Positions 43,161 through 56,800 of a stretch of DNA of 64,000 nucleotides are shown here, piece after piece. A program made the translations under genes and the position numbers. Numbering within the stretch: position 1 is the first letter of the stretch; each line of letters starts with the position of its first letter. The notes beneath the pieces are model-generated. The model ran no database searches. It was given only the letters and a program-made list of their open reading frames with translations, and was not told the DNA's origin. The stretch comes from Bombus terrestris (Eukaryota > Arthropoda > Insecta > Hymenoptera > Apidae). Location: assembly GCF_910591885.1 (NCBI RefSeq), contig NW_025963662.1, positions 52,543-116,542 on the forward strand. The letters run 5' to 3'.

Positions 43161-44500
43161 TTGGACACCGTGGGACACCGTTGGACACCGTTGGACATCG
43201 TTGGACACCGTGGGACAACGTGGGACAACGTGGGACAACGTGGGACAACGTGGGACAACGTGGGACACCGTTGGACATCGTTGGACATCGTTGGACATCG
43301 TTGGACATCGTGGGACACCGTTGGACATCGTTGGACATCGTTGGACACCGTTGGACATCGTTGGACATCGTTGGACATCGTTGGACACCGTTGGACACCG
43401 TTGGACACCGTTGGACATCGTTGGACACCGTGGGACAACGTGGGACAACGTGGGACAACGTGGGACAACGTGGGACAACGTGGGACAACGTGGGACATCG
43501 TGGGACAACGTGGGACAACGTGGGACAACGTGGGACAACGTGGGACAACGTGGGGCACCGTTGGACACCGTGGGACACCGTTGGACACCGTTGGACATCG
43601 TTGGACACCGTGGGACAACGTGGGACAACGTGGGACAACGTGGGACACCGTTGGACATCGTTGGACACCGTGGGACAACGTGGGACAACGTGGGACAACG
43701 TGGGAGAACGTGGGACAACGTGGGACAACGTGGGACAACGTGGGACAACGTGGGACAACGTGGGACAACGTGGGACATCGTGGGACAACGTGGGACAACG
43801 TGGGACAACGTGGGACAACGTGGGACACCGTTGGACAACGTGGGACACCGTTGGACATCGTTGGACACCGTGGGACAACGTGGGACAACGTGGGACCACG
43901 TGGGACAACGTGGGACAACGTGGGACAACGTGGGACAACGTGGGACAACGTGGGACAACGTGGGACAACGTGGGACATCGTGGGACAACGTGGGACAACG
44001 TGGGACAACGTGGGACAACGTGGGACAACGTGGGACACCGTTGGACATCGTTGGACACCGTGGGACACCGTGGGACAACGTGGGACAACGTGGGACAACG
44101 TGGGACAACGTGGGACAACGTGGGAAACCATGGAACAACGTGGGACAACGTGGGACACCGTTGGACATCGTTGGACAACGTGGGACAACGTGGGACAACG
44201 TGGGACAACGTGGGACAACGTGGGACAACGTGGGACACCGTTGGACACCGTGGGACACCGTTGGACACCGTTGGACATCGTTGGACACCGTGGGACAACG
44301 TGGGACAACGTGGGACAACGTGGGACAACGTGGGACAACGTGGGACAACGTGGGACAACGTGGGACAACGTGGGACAACGTGGGACAACGTGGGACAACG
44401 TGGGACAACGTGGGACACCGTTGGACAACGTGGGACACCGTTGGACATCGTTGGACACCGTGGGACAACGTGGGACAACGTGGGACAACGTGGGACAACG
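42951..44500 (+). repeat. Segmental copy G1 (constant 5,030-bp offset)
   Basis: This matches 47981-49530 at a constant 5,030-bp offset. Markers are a TTGG block (43261/48291), ccgtggggca-type tggggcaccg (43551/48581, found only at these two sites), CACGTG (43896/48926) and CCATGG (44128/49158). No unit gain or loss was detected over about 1.5 kb, so this is one of the best-preserved long copies. Confidence 0.86.
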
Positions 44501-44730
44501 TGGGACACCGTTGGACACCGTGGGACACCGTTGGACACCGTTGGACATCGTTGGACACCGTGGGACAACGTGGGACAACGTGGGACAACGTGGGACAACG
44601 TGGGACAACGTGGGACACCGTTGGACATCGTTGGACATCGTTGGACATCGTTGGACATCGTGGGACACCGTTGGACATCGTTGGACATCGTTGGACACCG
44701 TTGGACATCGTTGGACATCGTTGGACATCG

Positions 44731-45870
44731 TTGGACACCGTTGGACACCGTTGGACACCGTTGGACATCGTTGGACACCGTGGGACAACGTGGGACAACG
44801 TGGGACAACGTGGGACAACGTGGGACAACGTGGGACAACGTGGGACAACGTGGGACAACGTGGGACACCGTTGGACAACGTGGGACACCGTTGGACATCG
44901 TTGGACACCGTGGGACAACGTGGGACAACGTGGGACAACGTGGGACAACGTGGGACAACGTGGGACACCGTTGGACATCGTTGGACATCGTTGGACATCG
45001 TGGGACACCGTTGGACATCGTTGGACATCGTTGGACACCGTTGGACACCGTTGGACAACGTGGGACATCGTGGGACAACGTGGGACAACGTGGGACAACG
45101 TGGGACAACGTGGGACACCGTTGGACACAGTGGGACACCGTTGGACACCGTTGGACACCGTTGGACATCGTTGGACATCGTTGGACATCGTGGGACACCG
45201 TTGGACATCGTTGGACATCGTTGGACACCGCTGGACATCGTTGGACACCGTTGGACATCGTTGGACATCGTTGGACATCGTGGGACACCGTTGGACATCG
45301 TTGGACATCGTTTGACACCGTTGGACATCGTTGGACATCGTTGGACATCGTTGGACACCGTTGGACACCGTTGGACACCGTTCGACATCGTTGGACACCG
45401 TGGGACAACGTGGGACAACGTGGGACAACGTGGGACAACGTGGGACAACGTGGGACAACGTGGGACATCGTGGGACAACGTGGGACAACGTGGGACAACG
45501 TGGGACAACGTGGGACAACGTGGGACAACGTGGGACAACGTGGGACAACGTGGGACAACGTGGGACACCGTTGGACATCGCTGGACACCGTTGGACATCG
45601 TTGGACACCGTGGGACAACGTGGGACAACGTGGGACAACGTGGGACACCGTTGGACACCGTTGGACACCGTTGGACACCGTTGGACATCGTTGGACACCG
45701 TGGGACAACGTGGGACAACGTGGGACAACGTGGGACATCGTGGGACAACGTGGGACAACGTGGGACAACGTGGGACAACGTTGGACATCGTTGGACACCG
45801 TTGGACACCGTGGGACAACGTGGGACAACGTGGGACAACGTGGGACAACGTGGGACAACGTGGGACAACG
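44731..45870 (+). repeat. TTGG-rich segmental copy F2 (matches 38.8-40.0 kb)
   Basis: This is the partner of 38831-39960 and includes the dense TTGG stretch 45121-45400. The copies part company near 45870, where this one runs into a gggact-ccgctggaca junction at 45881. Within the match I noticed only scattered substitutions, for example ttggacatcg here at 45781 against tgggacatcg at 39871. Confidence 0.88.
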
Positions 45871-47010
45871 TGGGACAACGTGGGACTCCGCTGGACAACG
45901 TGGGACACCGTTGGACATCGTTGGACACCGTGGGACAACGTGGGACAACGTGGGACAACGTGGGACAACGTGGGACAACGTGGGACACCGTTGGACATCG
46001 TTGGACATCGTTGGACATCGTTGGACATCGTGGGACACCGTTGGACATCGTTGGACATCGTTGGACACCGTTGGACATCGTTGGACATCGTTGGACACCG
46101 TTGGACACCGTTGGACACCGTTGGACACCGTTGGACATCGTTGGACACCGTGGGACAACGTGGGACAACGTGGGACAACGTGGGACAACGTGGGACAACG
46201 TGGGACAACGTGGGACAACGTGGGACAACGTGGGACAACGTGGGACATCGTGGGACAACGTGGGACAACGTGGGACAACGTGGGACAACGTGGGACACCG
46301 TTGGACAACGTGGGACACCGTTGGACATCGTTGGACACCGTGGGACAACGTGGGACAACGTGGGACCACGTGGGACAACGTGGGACAACGTGGGACAACG
46401 TGGGACAACGTGGGACAACGTGGGACAACGTGGGACAACGTGGGACAACGTGGGACAACGTGGGACACCGTTGGACATCGTTGGACACCGTGGGACACCG
46501 TGGGACAACGTGGGACAACGTGGGACAACGTGGGACAACGTGGGACAACGTGGGAAACCATGGAACAACGTGGGACAACGTGGGACAACGTGGGACAACG
46601 TGGGACAACGTGGGACAACGTGGGACACCGTTGGACACCGTGGGACACCGTTGGACACCGTTGGACATCGTTGGACACCGTGGGACAACGTGGGACAACG
46701 TGGGACAACGTGGGACAACGTGGGACAACGTGGGACAACGTGGGACAACGTGGGACAACGTGGGACAACGTGGGACAACGTGGGACAACGTGGGACAACG
46801 TGGGACAACGTGGGACAACGTGGGACACCGTTGGACAACGTGGGACATCGTTGGACATCGTTGGACATCGTTGGACACCGTTGGACACCGTTGGACACCG
46901 TTGGACATCGTTGGACACCGTGGGACAACGTGGGACAACGTGGGACAACGTGGGACAACGTGGGACAACGTGGGACAACGTGGGACAACGTGGGACAACG
47001 TGGGACAACG
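45871..47010 (+). repeat. 1,140-bp higher-order repeat, copy 1
   Basis: Markers are the gggact junction (45881), a TTGG block (45981), CACGTG (46366) and CCATGG (46558). All recur exactly 1,140 bp later at 47021, 47121, 47506 and 47698. The marker order is the same as in the 1,030-bp repeat at 41.1 kb plus a CCATGG dimer, so the two families are related but differ by about 11 units. Confidence 0.88.
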
Positions 47011-48150
47011 TGGGACAACGTGGGACTCCGTTGGACAACGTGGGACACCGTTGGACATCGTTGGACACCGTGGGACAACGTGGGACAACGTGGGACAACG
47101 TGGGACAACGTGGGACAACGTGGGACACCGTTGGACATCGTTGGACATCGTTGGACATCGTTGGACATCGTGGGACACCGTTGGACATCGTTGGACATCG
47201 TTGGACACCGTTGGACATCGTTGGACATCGTTGGACATCGTTGGACACCGTTGGACACCGTTGGACACCGTTGGACACCGTTGGACATCGTTGGACACCG
47301 TGGGACAACGTGGGACAACGTGGGACAACGTGGGACAACGTGGGACAACGTGGGACAACGTGGGACAACGTGGGACAACGTGGGACATCGTGGGACAACG
47401 TGGGACAACGTGGGACAACGTGGGACAACGTGGGACACCGTTGGACAACGTGGGACACCGTTGGACATCGTTGGACACCGTGGGACAACGTGGGACAACG
47501 TGGGACCACGTGGGACAACGTGGGACAACGTGGGACAACGTGGGACAACGTGGGACAACGTGGGACAACGTGGGACAACGTGGGACAACGTGGGACAACG
47601 TGGGACACCGTTGGACATCGTTGGACACCGTGGGACACCGTGGGACAACGTGGGACAACGTGGGACAACGTGGGACAACGTGGGACAACGTGGGAAACCA
47701 TGGAACAACGTGGGACAACGTGGGACAACGTGGGACAACGTGGGACAACGTGGGACAACGTGGGACACCGTTGGACACCGTGGGACACCGTTGGACACCG
47801 TTGGACATCGTTGGACACCGTGGGACAACGTGGGACAACGTGGGACAACGTGGGACAACGTGGGACAACGTGGGACAACGTGGGACAACGTGGGACAACG
47901 TGGGACAACGTGGGACAACGTGGGACAACGTGGGACAACGTGGGACAACGTGGGACAACGTGGGACACCGTTGGACAACGTGGGACATCGTTGGACATCG
48001 TTGGACATCGTTGGACACCGTTGGACACCGTTGGACACCGTTGGACATCGTTGGACACCGTGGGACAACGTGGGACAACGTGGGACAACGTGGGACAACG
48101 TGGGACAACGTGGGACAACGTGGGACATCGTGGGACAACGTGGGACAACG
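47011..48150 (+). repeat. 1,140-bp higher-order repeat, copy 2
   Basis: This is the second copy of the 1,140-bp repeat. The next TTGG block is 1,170 bp on at 48291, where the sequence switches to the family shared with 43 kb. Confidence 0.86.
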
Positions 48151-49530
48151 TGGGACAACGTGGGACAACGTGGGACAACGTGGGACACCGTTGGACACCG
48201 TGGGACACCGTTGGACACCGTTGGACATCGTTGGACACCGTGGGACAACGTGGGACAACGTGGGACAACGTGGGACAACGTGGGACAACGTGGGACACCG
48301 TTGGACATCGTTGGACATCGTTGGACATCGTTGGACATCGTGGGACACCGTTGGACATCGTTGGACATCGTTGGACACCGTTGGACATCGTTGGACATCG
48401 TTGGACATCGTTGGACACCGTTGGACACCGTTGGACACCGTTGGACATCGTTGGACACCGTGGGACAACGTGGGACAACGTGGGACAACGTGGGACAACG
48501 TGGGACAACGTGGGACAACGTGGGACATCGTGGGACAACGTGGGACAACGTGGGACAACGTGGGACAACGTGGGACAACGTGGGGCACCGTTGGACACCG
48601 TGGGACACCGTTGGACACCGTTGGACATCGTTGGACACCGTGGGACAACGTGGGACAACGTGGGACAACGTGGGACACCGTTGGACATCGTTGGACACCG
48701 TGGGACAACGTGGGACAACGTGGGACAACGTGGGAGAACGTGGGACAACGTGGGACAACGTGGGACAACGTGGGACAACGTGGGACAACGTGGGACAACG
48801 TGGGACATCGTGGGACAACGTGGGACAACGTGGGACAACGTGGGACAACGTGGGACACCGTTGGACAACGTGGGACACCGTTGGACATCGTTGGACACCG
48901 TGGGACAACGTGGGACAACGTGGGACCACGTGGGACAACGTGGGACAACGTGGGACAACGTGGGACAACGTGGGACAACGTGGGACAACGTGGGACAACG
49001 TGGGACATCGTGGGACAACGTGGGACAACGTGGGACAACGTGGGACAACGTGGGACAACGTGGGACACCGTTGGACATCGTTGGACACCGTGGGACACCG
49101 TGGGACAACGTGGGACAACGTGGGACAACGTGGGACAACGTGGGACAACGTGGGAAACCATGGAACAACGTGGGACAACGTGGGACACCGTTGGACATCG
49201 TTGGACAACGTGGGACAACGTGGGACAACGTGGGACAACGTGGGACAACGTGGGACAACGTGGGACACCGTTGGACACCGTGGGACACCGTTGGACACCG
49301 TTGGACATCGTTGGACACCGTGGGACAACGTGGGACAACGTGGGACAACGTGGGACAACGTGGGACAACGTGGGACAACGTGGGACAACGTGGGACAACG
49401 TGGGACAACGTGGGACAACGTGGGACAACGTGGGACAACGTGGGACACCGTTGGACAACGTGGGACACCGTTGGACATCGTTGGACACCGTGGGACAACG
49501 TGGGACAACGTGGGACAACGTGGGACAACG
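47981..49530 (+). repeat. Segmental copy G2 (constant 5,030-bp offset)
   Basis: This is the partner of 42951-44500. One visible difference is acgcgggaca near 43049 in G1, which is the normal acgtgggaca in G2. Its last part overlaps the start of the 49.1-59.7 kb duplication. Confidence 0.86.
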
Positions 49531-52500
49531 TGGGACAACGTGGGACACCGTTGGACATCGTTGGACATCGTTGGACATCGTGGGACACCGTTGGACATCG
49601 TTGGACATCGTTGGACACCGTTGGACACCGTTGGACAACGTGGGACATCGTGGGACAACGTGGGACAACGTGGGACAACGTGGGACAACGTGGGACACCG
49701 TTGGACACAGAGGGACACCGTTGGACACCGTTGGACACCGTTGGACACCGTGGGACAACGTGGGACAACGTGGGACAACGTGGGAAACCATGGAACAACG
49801 TGGGACAACGTGGGACACCGTTGGACATCGTTGGACATCGTTGGACACCGTGGGACAACGTGGGACAACGTGGGAAAACGTGGGACAACGTGGGACACCG
49901 TTGGACATCGCTGGACACCGTTGGACATCGTTGGACACCGTGGGACAACGTGGGACAACGTGGGACATCGTGGGACAACGTGGGACAACGTGGGACAACG
50001 TGGGACAACGTGGGACAATGTGGGACAACGTGGGACAACGTGGGACATCGTGGGACAACGTGGGACAACGTGGGACAACGTGGGACAACGTGGGACAACG
50101 TGGGACAACGTGGGACAACGTGGGACAACGTGGGACAACGTGGGACAACGTGGGACAACGTGGGATACCGTTGGACATCGCTGGACACCGTTGGACATCG
50201 TTGGACACCGTGGGACAACGTGGGACAACGTGGGACAACGTGGGACACCGTTGGACACCGTTGGACACCGTTGGACACCGTTGGACATCGTTGGACACCG
50301 TGGGACAACGTGGGACAACGTGGGACAACGTGGGACATCGTGGGACAACGTGGGACAACGTGGGACAACGTGGGACAACGTTGGACATCGTTGGACACCG
50401 TTGGACACCGTGGGACAACGTGGGACAACGTGGGACAACGTGGGACAACGTGGGACAACGTGGGACAACGTGGGACAACGTGGGACAACGTGGGACATCG
50501 TGGGACAACGTGGGACAACGCGGGACAACGTGGGACAACGTGGGACAACGTGGGACAACGTGGGACATCGTGGGACAACGTGGGACAACGTGGGACAACG
50601 TGGGACAACGTGGGACAACGTGGGACACCGTTGGACATCGTTGGACACCGTGGGACAACGTGGGACAACGTGGGACAACGTGGGACACCGTTGGACACCG
50701 TTGGACACCGTTGGACACCGTTGGACATCGTTGGACACCGTGGGACAACGTGGGACAACGTGGGAAACCATGGAACAACGTGGGACAACGTGGGACACCG
50801 TTGGACATCGTTGGACAACGTGGGACAACGTGGGACAACGTGGGACAACGTGGGACAACGTGGGACAACGTGGGACAACGTGGGACAACGTGGGACAACG
50901 TGGGACATCGTGGGACAACGTGGGACAACGTGGGACAACGTGGGACAACGTGGGACACCGTTGGACAACGTGGGACACCGTTGGACATCGTTGGACACCG
51001 TGGGACAACGTGGGACAACGTGGGACCACGTGGGACAACGTGGGACAACGTGGGACAACGTGGGACAACGTGGGACAACGTGGGACAACGTGGGACAACG
51101 TGGGACAACGTGGGACAACGTGGGACAACGTGGGACAACGTGGGACAACGTGGGACAACGTGGGACAACGTGGGACACCGTTGGACATCGTTGGACACCG
51201 TGGGACAACGTGGGACAACGTGGGACAACGTGGGACAACGTGGGACATCGTGGGACAACGTGGGACAACGTGGGACAACGTGGGACAACGTGGGACACCG
51301 TTGGACAACGTGGGACACCGTTGGACATCGTTGGACACCGTGGGACAACGTGGGACAACGTGGGACCACGTGGGACAACGTGGGACAACGTGGGACAACG
51401 TGGGACAACGTGGGACAACGTGGGACAACGTGGGACAACGTGGGACACCGTTGGACACCGTTGGACACCGTTGGACACCGTTGGACATCGTTGGACACCG
51501 TGGGACAACGTGGGACAACGTGGGACAACATGGGAAACCATGGAACAACGTGGGACAACGTGGGACAACGTGGGACACCGTTGGACACCGTTGGACACCG
51601 TTGGACACCGTTGGACATCGTTGGACACCGTGGGACAACGTGGGACAACGTGGGACAACGTGGGACACCATGGGACAACGTGGGACAACGTGGGACACCG
51701 TTGGACATCGTTGGACATCGTTGGACACCGTGGGACAACGTGGGACAACGTGGGACAACGTGGGACAACGTGGGACAACGTGGGAGAACGTGGGACATCG
51801 TGGGACACCGTTGGACACCGTGGGACAACGTGGGACAACGTGGGACAACGTGGGACAACGTGGGACAACGTGGGACAACGTGGGACAACGTGGGACAACG
51901 TGGGACAACGTGGGACACCGTTGGACACCGTTGGACACCGTTGGACACCGTTGGACATCGTTGGACACCGTGGGACAACGTGGGACAACGTGGGACATCG
52001 TGGGACAACGTGGGACAACGTGGGACAACGTGGGACAACGTGGGACAACGTGGGACAACGTGGGACACCGTTGGACACCGTTGGACACCGTTGGACACCG
52101 TTGGACATCGTTGGACACCGTGGGACAACGTGGGACAACGTGGGACAACGTGGGAAACCCTGGAACAACGTGGGACAACGTGGGACACCGTTGGACATCG
52201 TTGGACATCGTTGGACACCGTGGGACAACGTGGGACAACGTGGGACAACGTGGGACAACGTGGGACAACGTGGGAGAACGTGGGACATCGTGGGACACCG
52301 TTGGACACCGTGGGACAACGTGGGACAACGTGGGACAACGTGGGACAACGTGGGACAACGTGGGACAACGTGGGACAACGTGGGACAACGTGGGACAACG
52401 TGGGACACCGTTGGACACCGTTGGACATCGTTGGACACCGTGGGACAACGTGGGACAACGTGGGACAACGTGGGACAACGTGGGACAACGTGGGACAACG

Positions 52501-53830
52501 TGGGACAACTTCGGACAACGTGGGACAACGTGGGACAACGTGGGACAACGTGGGACATCGTGGGACAACGTGGGACAACGTGGGACAACGTGGGACAACG
52601 TGGGACATCGTGGGACAACGTGGGACAACGTGGGACAACGTGGGACACCGTTGGACACCGTTGGACACCGTTGGACACCGTTGGACATCGTTGGACACCG
52701 TGGGACAACGTGGGACAACGTGGGACAACGTGGGAAACCATGGAACAACGTGGGACAACGTGGGACACCGTTGGACATCGTTGGACATCGTTGGACACCG
52801 TGGGACAACGTGGGACAACGTGGGAAAACGTGGGACAACGTGGGACACCGTTGGACATCGCTGGACACCGTTGGACATCGTTGGACACCGTGGGACAACG
52901 TGGGACAACGTGGGACAACGTGGGACAACGTGGGACAACGTGGGAAACCATGGAACAACGTGGGACAACGTGGGACACCGTTGGACATCGTTGGACAACG
53001 TGGGACAACGTGGGACAACGTGGGACAACGTGGGACAACGTGGGACAACGTGGGACACCGTAGGACACCGTGGGACACCGTTGGACACCGTTGGACATCG
53101 TTGGACACCGTGGGACAACGTGGGACAACGTGGGACAACGTGGGACAACGTGGGACAACGTGGGACAACGTGGGACAACGTGGGACAACGTGGGACAACG
53201 TGGGACAACGTGGGACAACGTGGGACAACGTGGGACAACGTGGGACACCGTTGGACAACGTGGGACACCGTTGGACATCGTTGGACACCGTGGGACAACG
53301 TGGGACAACGTGGGACAACGTGGGACAACGTGGGACAACGTGGGACACCGTTGGACATCGTTGGACATCGTTGGACATCGTTGGACATCGTGGGACACCG
53401 TTGGACATCGTTGGACATCGTTGGACACCGTTGGACATCGTTGGACATCGTTGGACATCGTTGGACACCGTTGGACACCGTTGGACACCGTTGGACACCG
53501 TTGGACATCGTTGGACACCGTGGGACAACGTGGGACAACGTGGGACAACGTGGGACAACGTGGGACAACGTGGGACAACGTGGGACATCGTGGGACAACG
53601 TGGGACAACGTGGGACAACGTGGGACAACGTGGGACAACGTGGGACACCGTTGGACACCGTGGGACACCGTTGGACACCGTTGGACATCGTTGGACACCG
53701 TGGGACAACGTGGGACAACGTGGGACAACGTGGGACACCGTTGGACATCGTTGGACACCGTGGGACAACGTGGGACAACGTGGGACAACGTGGGAGAACG
53801 TGGGACAACGTGGGACCACGTGGGACAACG
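49141..53830 (+). repeat. Adjacent segmental duplication, copy H1
   Basis: H1 aligns with 53831-59690 in three successive stretches: 49.16-51.24 with 53.85-55.92 kb (offset 4,690 then 4,680), 51.2-51.95 with 56.8-57.6 kb (offset 5,630), and 52.0-53.83 with 57.86-59.69 kb (offset 5,860). Diagnostic pairs are cacagaggg (49701/54381), gggatacc (50161/54841), acgcgggaca (50521/55201), gggacaacatggg (51521/57151), acttcggaca (52501/58361) and the ccgtaggaca TAG (53061/58921). H1 has a CCATGG mutated to CCCTGG at 52158. Confidence 0.88.
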
Positions 53831-56800
53831 TGGGACAACGTGGGAAACCATGGAACAACGTGGGACAACGTGGGACACCGTTGGACATCGTTGGACAACG
53901 TGGGACAACGTGGGACAACGTGGGACAACGTGGGACAACGTGGGACAACGTGGGACACCGTTGGACACCGTGGGACACCGTTGGACACCGTTGGACATCG
54001 TTGGACACCGTGGGACAACGTGGGACAACGTGGGACAACGTGGGACAACGTGGGACAACGTGGGACAACGTGGGACAACGTGGGACAACGTGGGACAACG
54101 TGGGACAACGTGGGACAACGTGGGACACCGTTGGACAACGTGGGACACCGTTGGACATCGTTGGACACCGTGGGACAACGTGGGACAACGTGGGACAACG
54201 TGGGACAACGTGGGACAACGTGGGACACCGTTGGACATCGTTGGACATCGTGGGACATCGTGGGACACCGTTGGACATCGTTGGACATCGTTGGACACCG
54301 TTGGACACCGTTGGACAACGTGGGACATCGTGGGACAACGTGGGACAACGTGGGACAACGTGGGACAACGTGGGACACCGTTGGACACAGAGGGACACCG
54401 TTGGACACCGTTGGACACCGTTGGACACCGTGGGACAACGTGGGACAACGTGGGACAACGTGGGAAACCATGGAACAACGTGGGACAACGTGGGACACCG
54501 TTGGACATCGTTGGACATCGTTGGACACCGTGGGACAACGTGGGACAACGTGGGAAAACGTGGGACAACGTGGGACACCGTTGGACATCGCTGGACACCG
54601 TTGGACATCGTTGGACACCGTGGGACAACGTGGGACAACGTGGGACATCGTGGGACAACGTGGGACAACGTGGGACAACGTGGGACAACGTGGGACAACG
54701 TGGGACAACGTGGGACAACGTGGGACATCGTGGGACAACGTGGGACAACGTGGGACAACGTGGGACAACGTGGGACAACGTGGGACAACGTGGGACAACG
54801 TGGGACAACGTGGGACAACGTGGGACAACGTGGGACAACGTGGGATACCGTTGGACATCGCTGGACACCGTTGGACATCGTTGGACACCGTGGGACAACG
54901 TGGGACAACGTGGGACAACGTGGGACACCGTTGGACACCGTTGGACACCGTTGGACACCGTTGGACATCGTTGGACACCGTGGGACAACGTGGGACAACG
55001 TGGGACAACGTGGGACATCGTGGGACAACGTGGGACAACGTGGGACAACGTGGGACAACGTTGGACATCGTTGGACACCGTTGGACACCGTGGGACAACG
55101 TGGGACAACGTGGGACAACGTGGGACAACGTGGGACAACGTGGGACAACGTGGGACAACGTGGGACAACGTGGGACATCGTGGGACAACGTGGGACAACG
55201 CGGGACAACGTGGGACAACGTGGGACAACGTGGGACAACGTGGGACATCGTGGGACAACGTGGGACAACGTGGGACAACGTGGGACAACGTGGGACAACG
55301 TGGGACACCGTTGGACATCGTTGGACACCGTGGGACAACGTGGGACAACGTGGGACAACGTGGGACACCGTTGGACACCGTTGGACACCGTTGGACACCG
55401 TTGGACATCGTTGGACACCGTGGGACAACGTGGGACAACGTGGGAAACCATGGAACAACGTGGGACAACGTGGGACACCGTTGGACATCGTTGGACAACG
55501 TGGGACAACGTGGGACAACGTGGGACAACGTGGGACAACGTGGGACAACGTGGGACAACGTGGGACAACGTGGGACAACGTGGGACATCGTGGGACAACG
55601 TGGGACAACGTGGGACAACGTGGGACAACGTGGGACACCGTTGGACAACGTGGGACACCGTTGGACATCGTTGGACACCGTGGGACAACGTGGGACAACG
55701 TGGGACCACGTGGGACAACGTGGGACAACGTGGGACAACGTGGGACAACGTGGGACAACGTGGGACAACGTGGGACAACGTGGGACAACGTGGGACAACG
55801 TGGGACAACGTGGGACAACGTGGGACAACGTGGGACAACGTGGGACAACGTGGGACACCGTTGGACATCGTTGGACACCGTGGGACAACGTGGGACAACG
55901 TGGGACAACGTGGGAAACCATGGAACAACGTGGGACAACGTGGGACACCGTTGGACATCGTTGGACAACGTGGGACAACGTGGGACAACGTGGGACAACG
56001 TGGGACAACGTGGGACACCGTTGGACATCGTTGGACAACGTGGGACAACGTGGGACAACGTGGGACAACGTGGGACAACGTGGGACAACGTGGGACACCG
56101 TTGGACACCGTGGGACACCGTTGGACACCGTTGGACATCGTTGGACACCGTGGGACAACGTGGGACAACGTGGGACAACGTGGGACAACGTGGGACAACG
56201 TGGGACAACGTGGGACAACGTGGGACAACGTGGGACAACGTGGGACAACGTGGGACAACGTGGGACAACGTGGGACATCGTGGGACAACGTGGGACAACG
56301 TGGGACAACGTGGGACAACGTTGGACATCGTTGGACACCGTTGGACACCGTGGGACAACGTGGGACAACGTGGGACAACGTGGGACAACGTGGGACAACG
56401 TGGGACAACGTGGGACAACGTGGGACAACGTGGGACAACGTGGGACAACGTGGGACAACGTGGGACAACGTGGGACAACGTGGGTCAACGTGGGACATCG
56501 TGGGACAACGTGGGACAACGTGGGACAACGTGGGACAACGTGGGACAACGTGGGACACCGTTGGACATCGTTGGACACCGTGGGACAACGTGGGACAACG
56601 TGGGACAACGTGGGAAACCATGGAACAACGTGGGACAACGTGGGACACCGTTGGACATCGTTGGACAACGTGGGACAACGTGGGACAACGTGGGACAACG
56701 TGGGACAACGTGGGACAACGTGGGACAACGTGGGACACCGTTGGACACCGTGGGACACCGTTGGACACCGTTGGACATCGTTGGACACCGTGGGACAACG

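Larger units (their letters stand above)
38771..49640 (+). repeat. TTGG-rich domain with about 1.0-1.2 kb higher-order period
   Basis: Blocks of about 9-28 units made mostly of tcgttggaca and ccgttggaca recur near 39051, 39211, 40071, 41211, 42241, 43261, 44621, 45121, 45981, 47121, 48291 and 49541, separated by longer runs of GGG units. Typical start-to-start intervals are 1.02-1.17 kb. CCATGG is almost absent, with only 44128, 46558, 47698 and 49158 in this span. This is a different higher-order organisation of the same monomer pool from the domain upstream, and it suggests separate local amplification histories. Domain limits are approximate. Confidence 0.8.
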
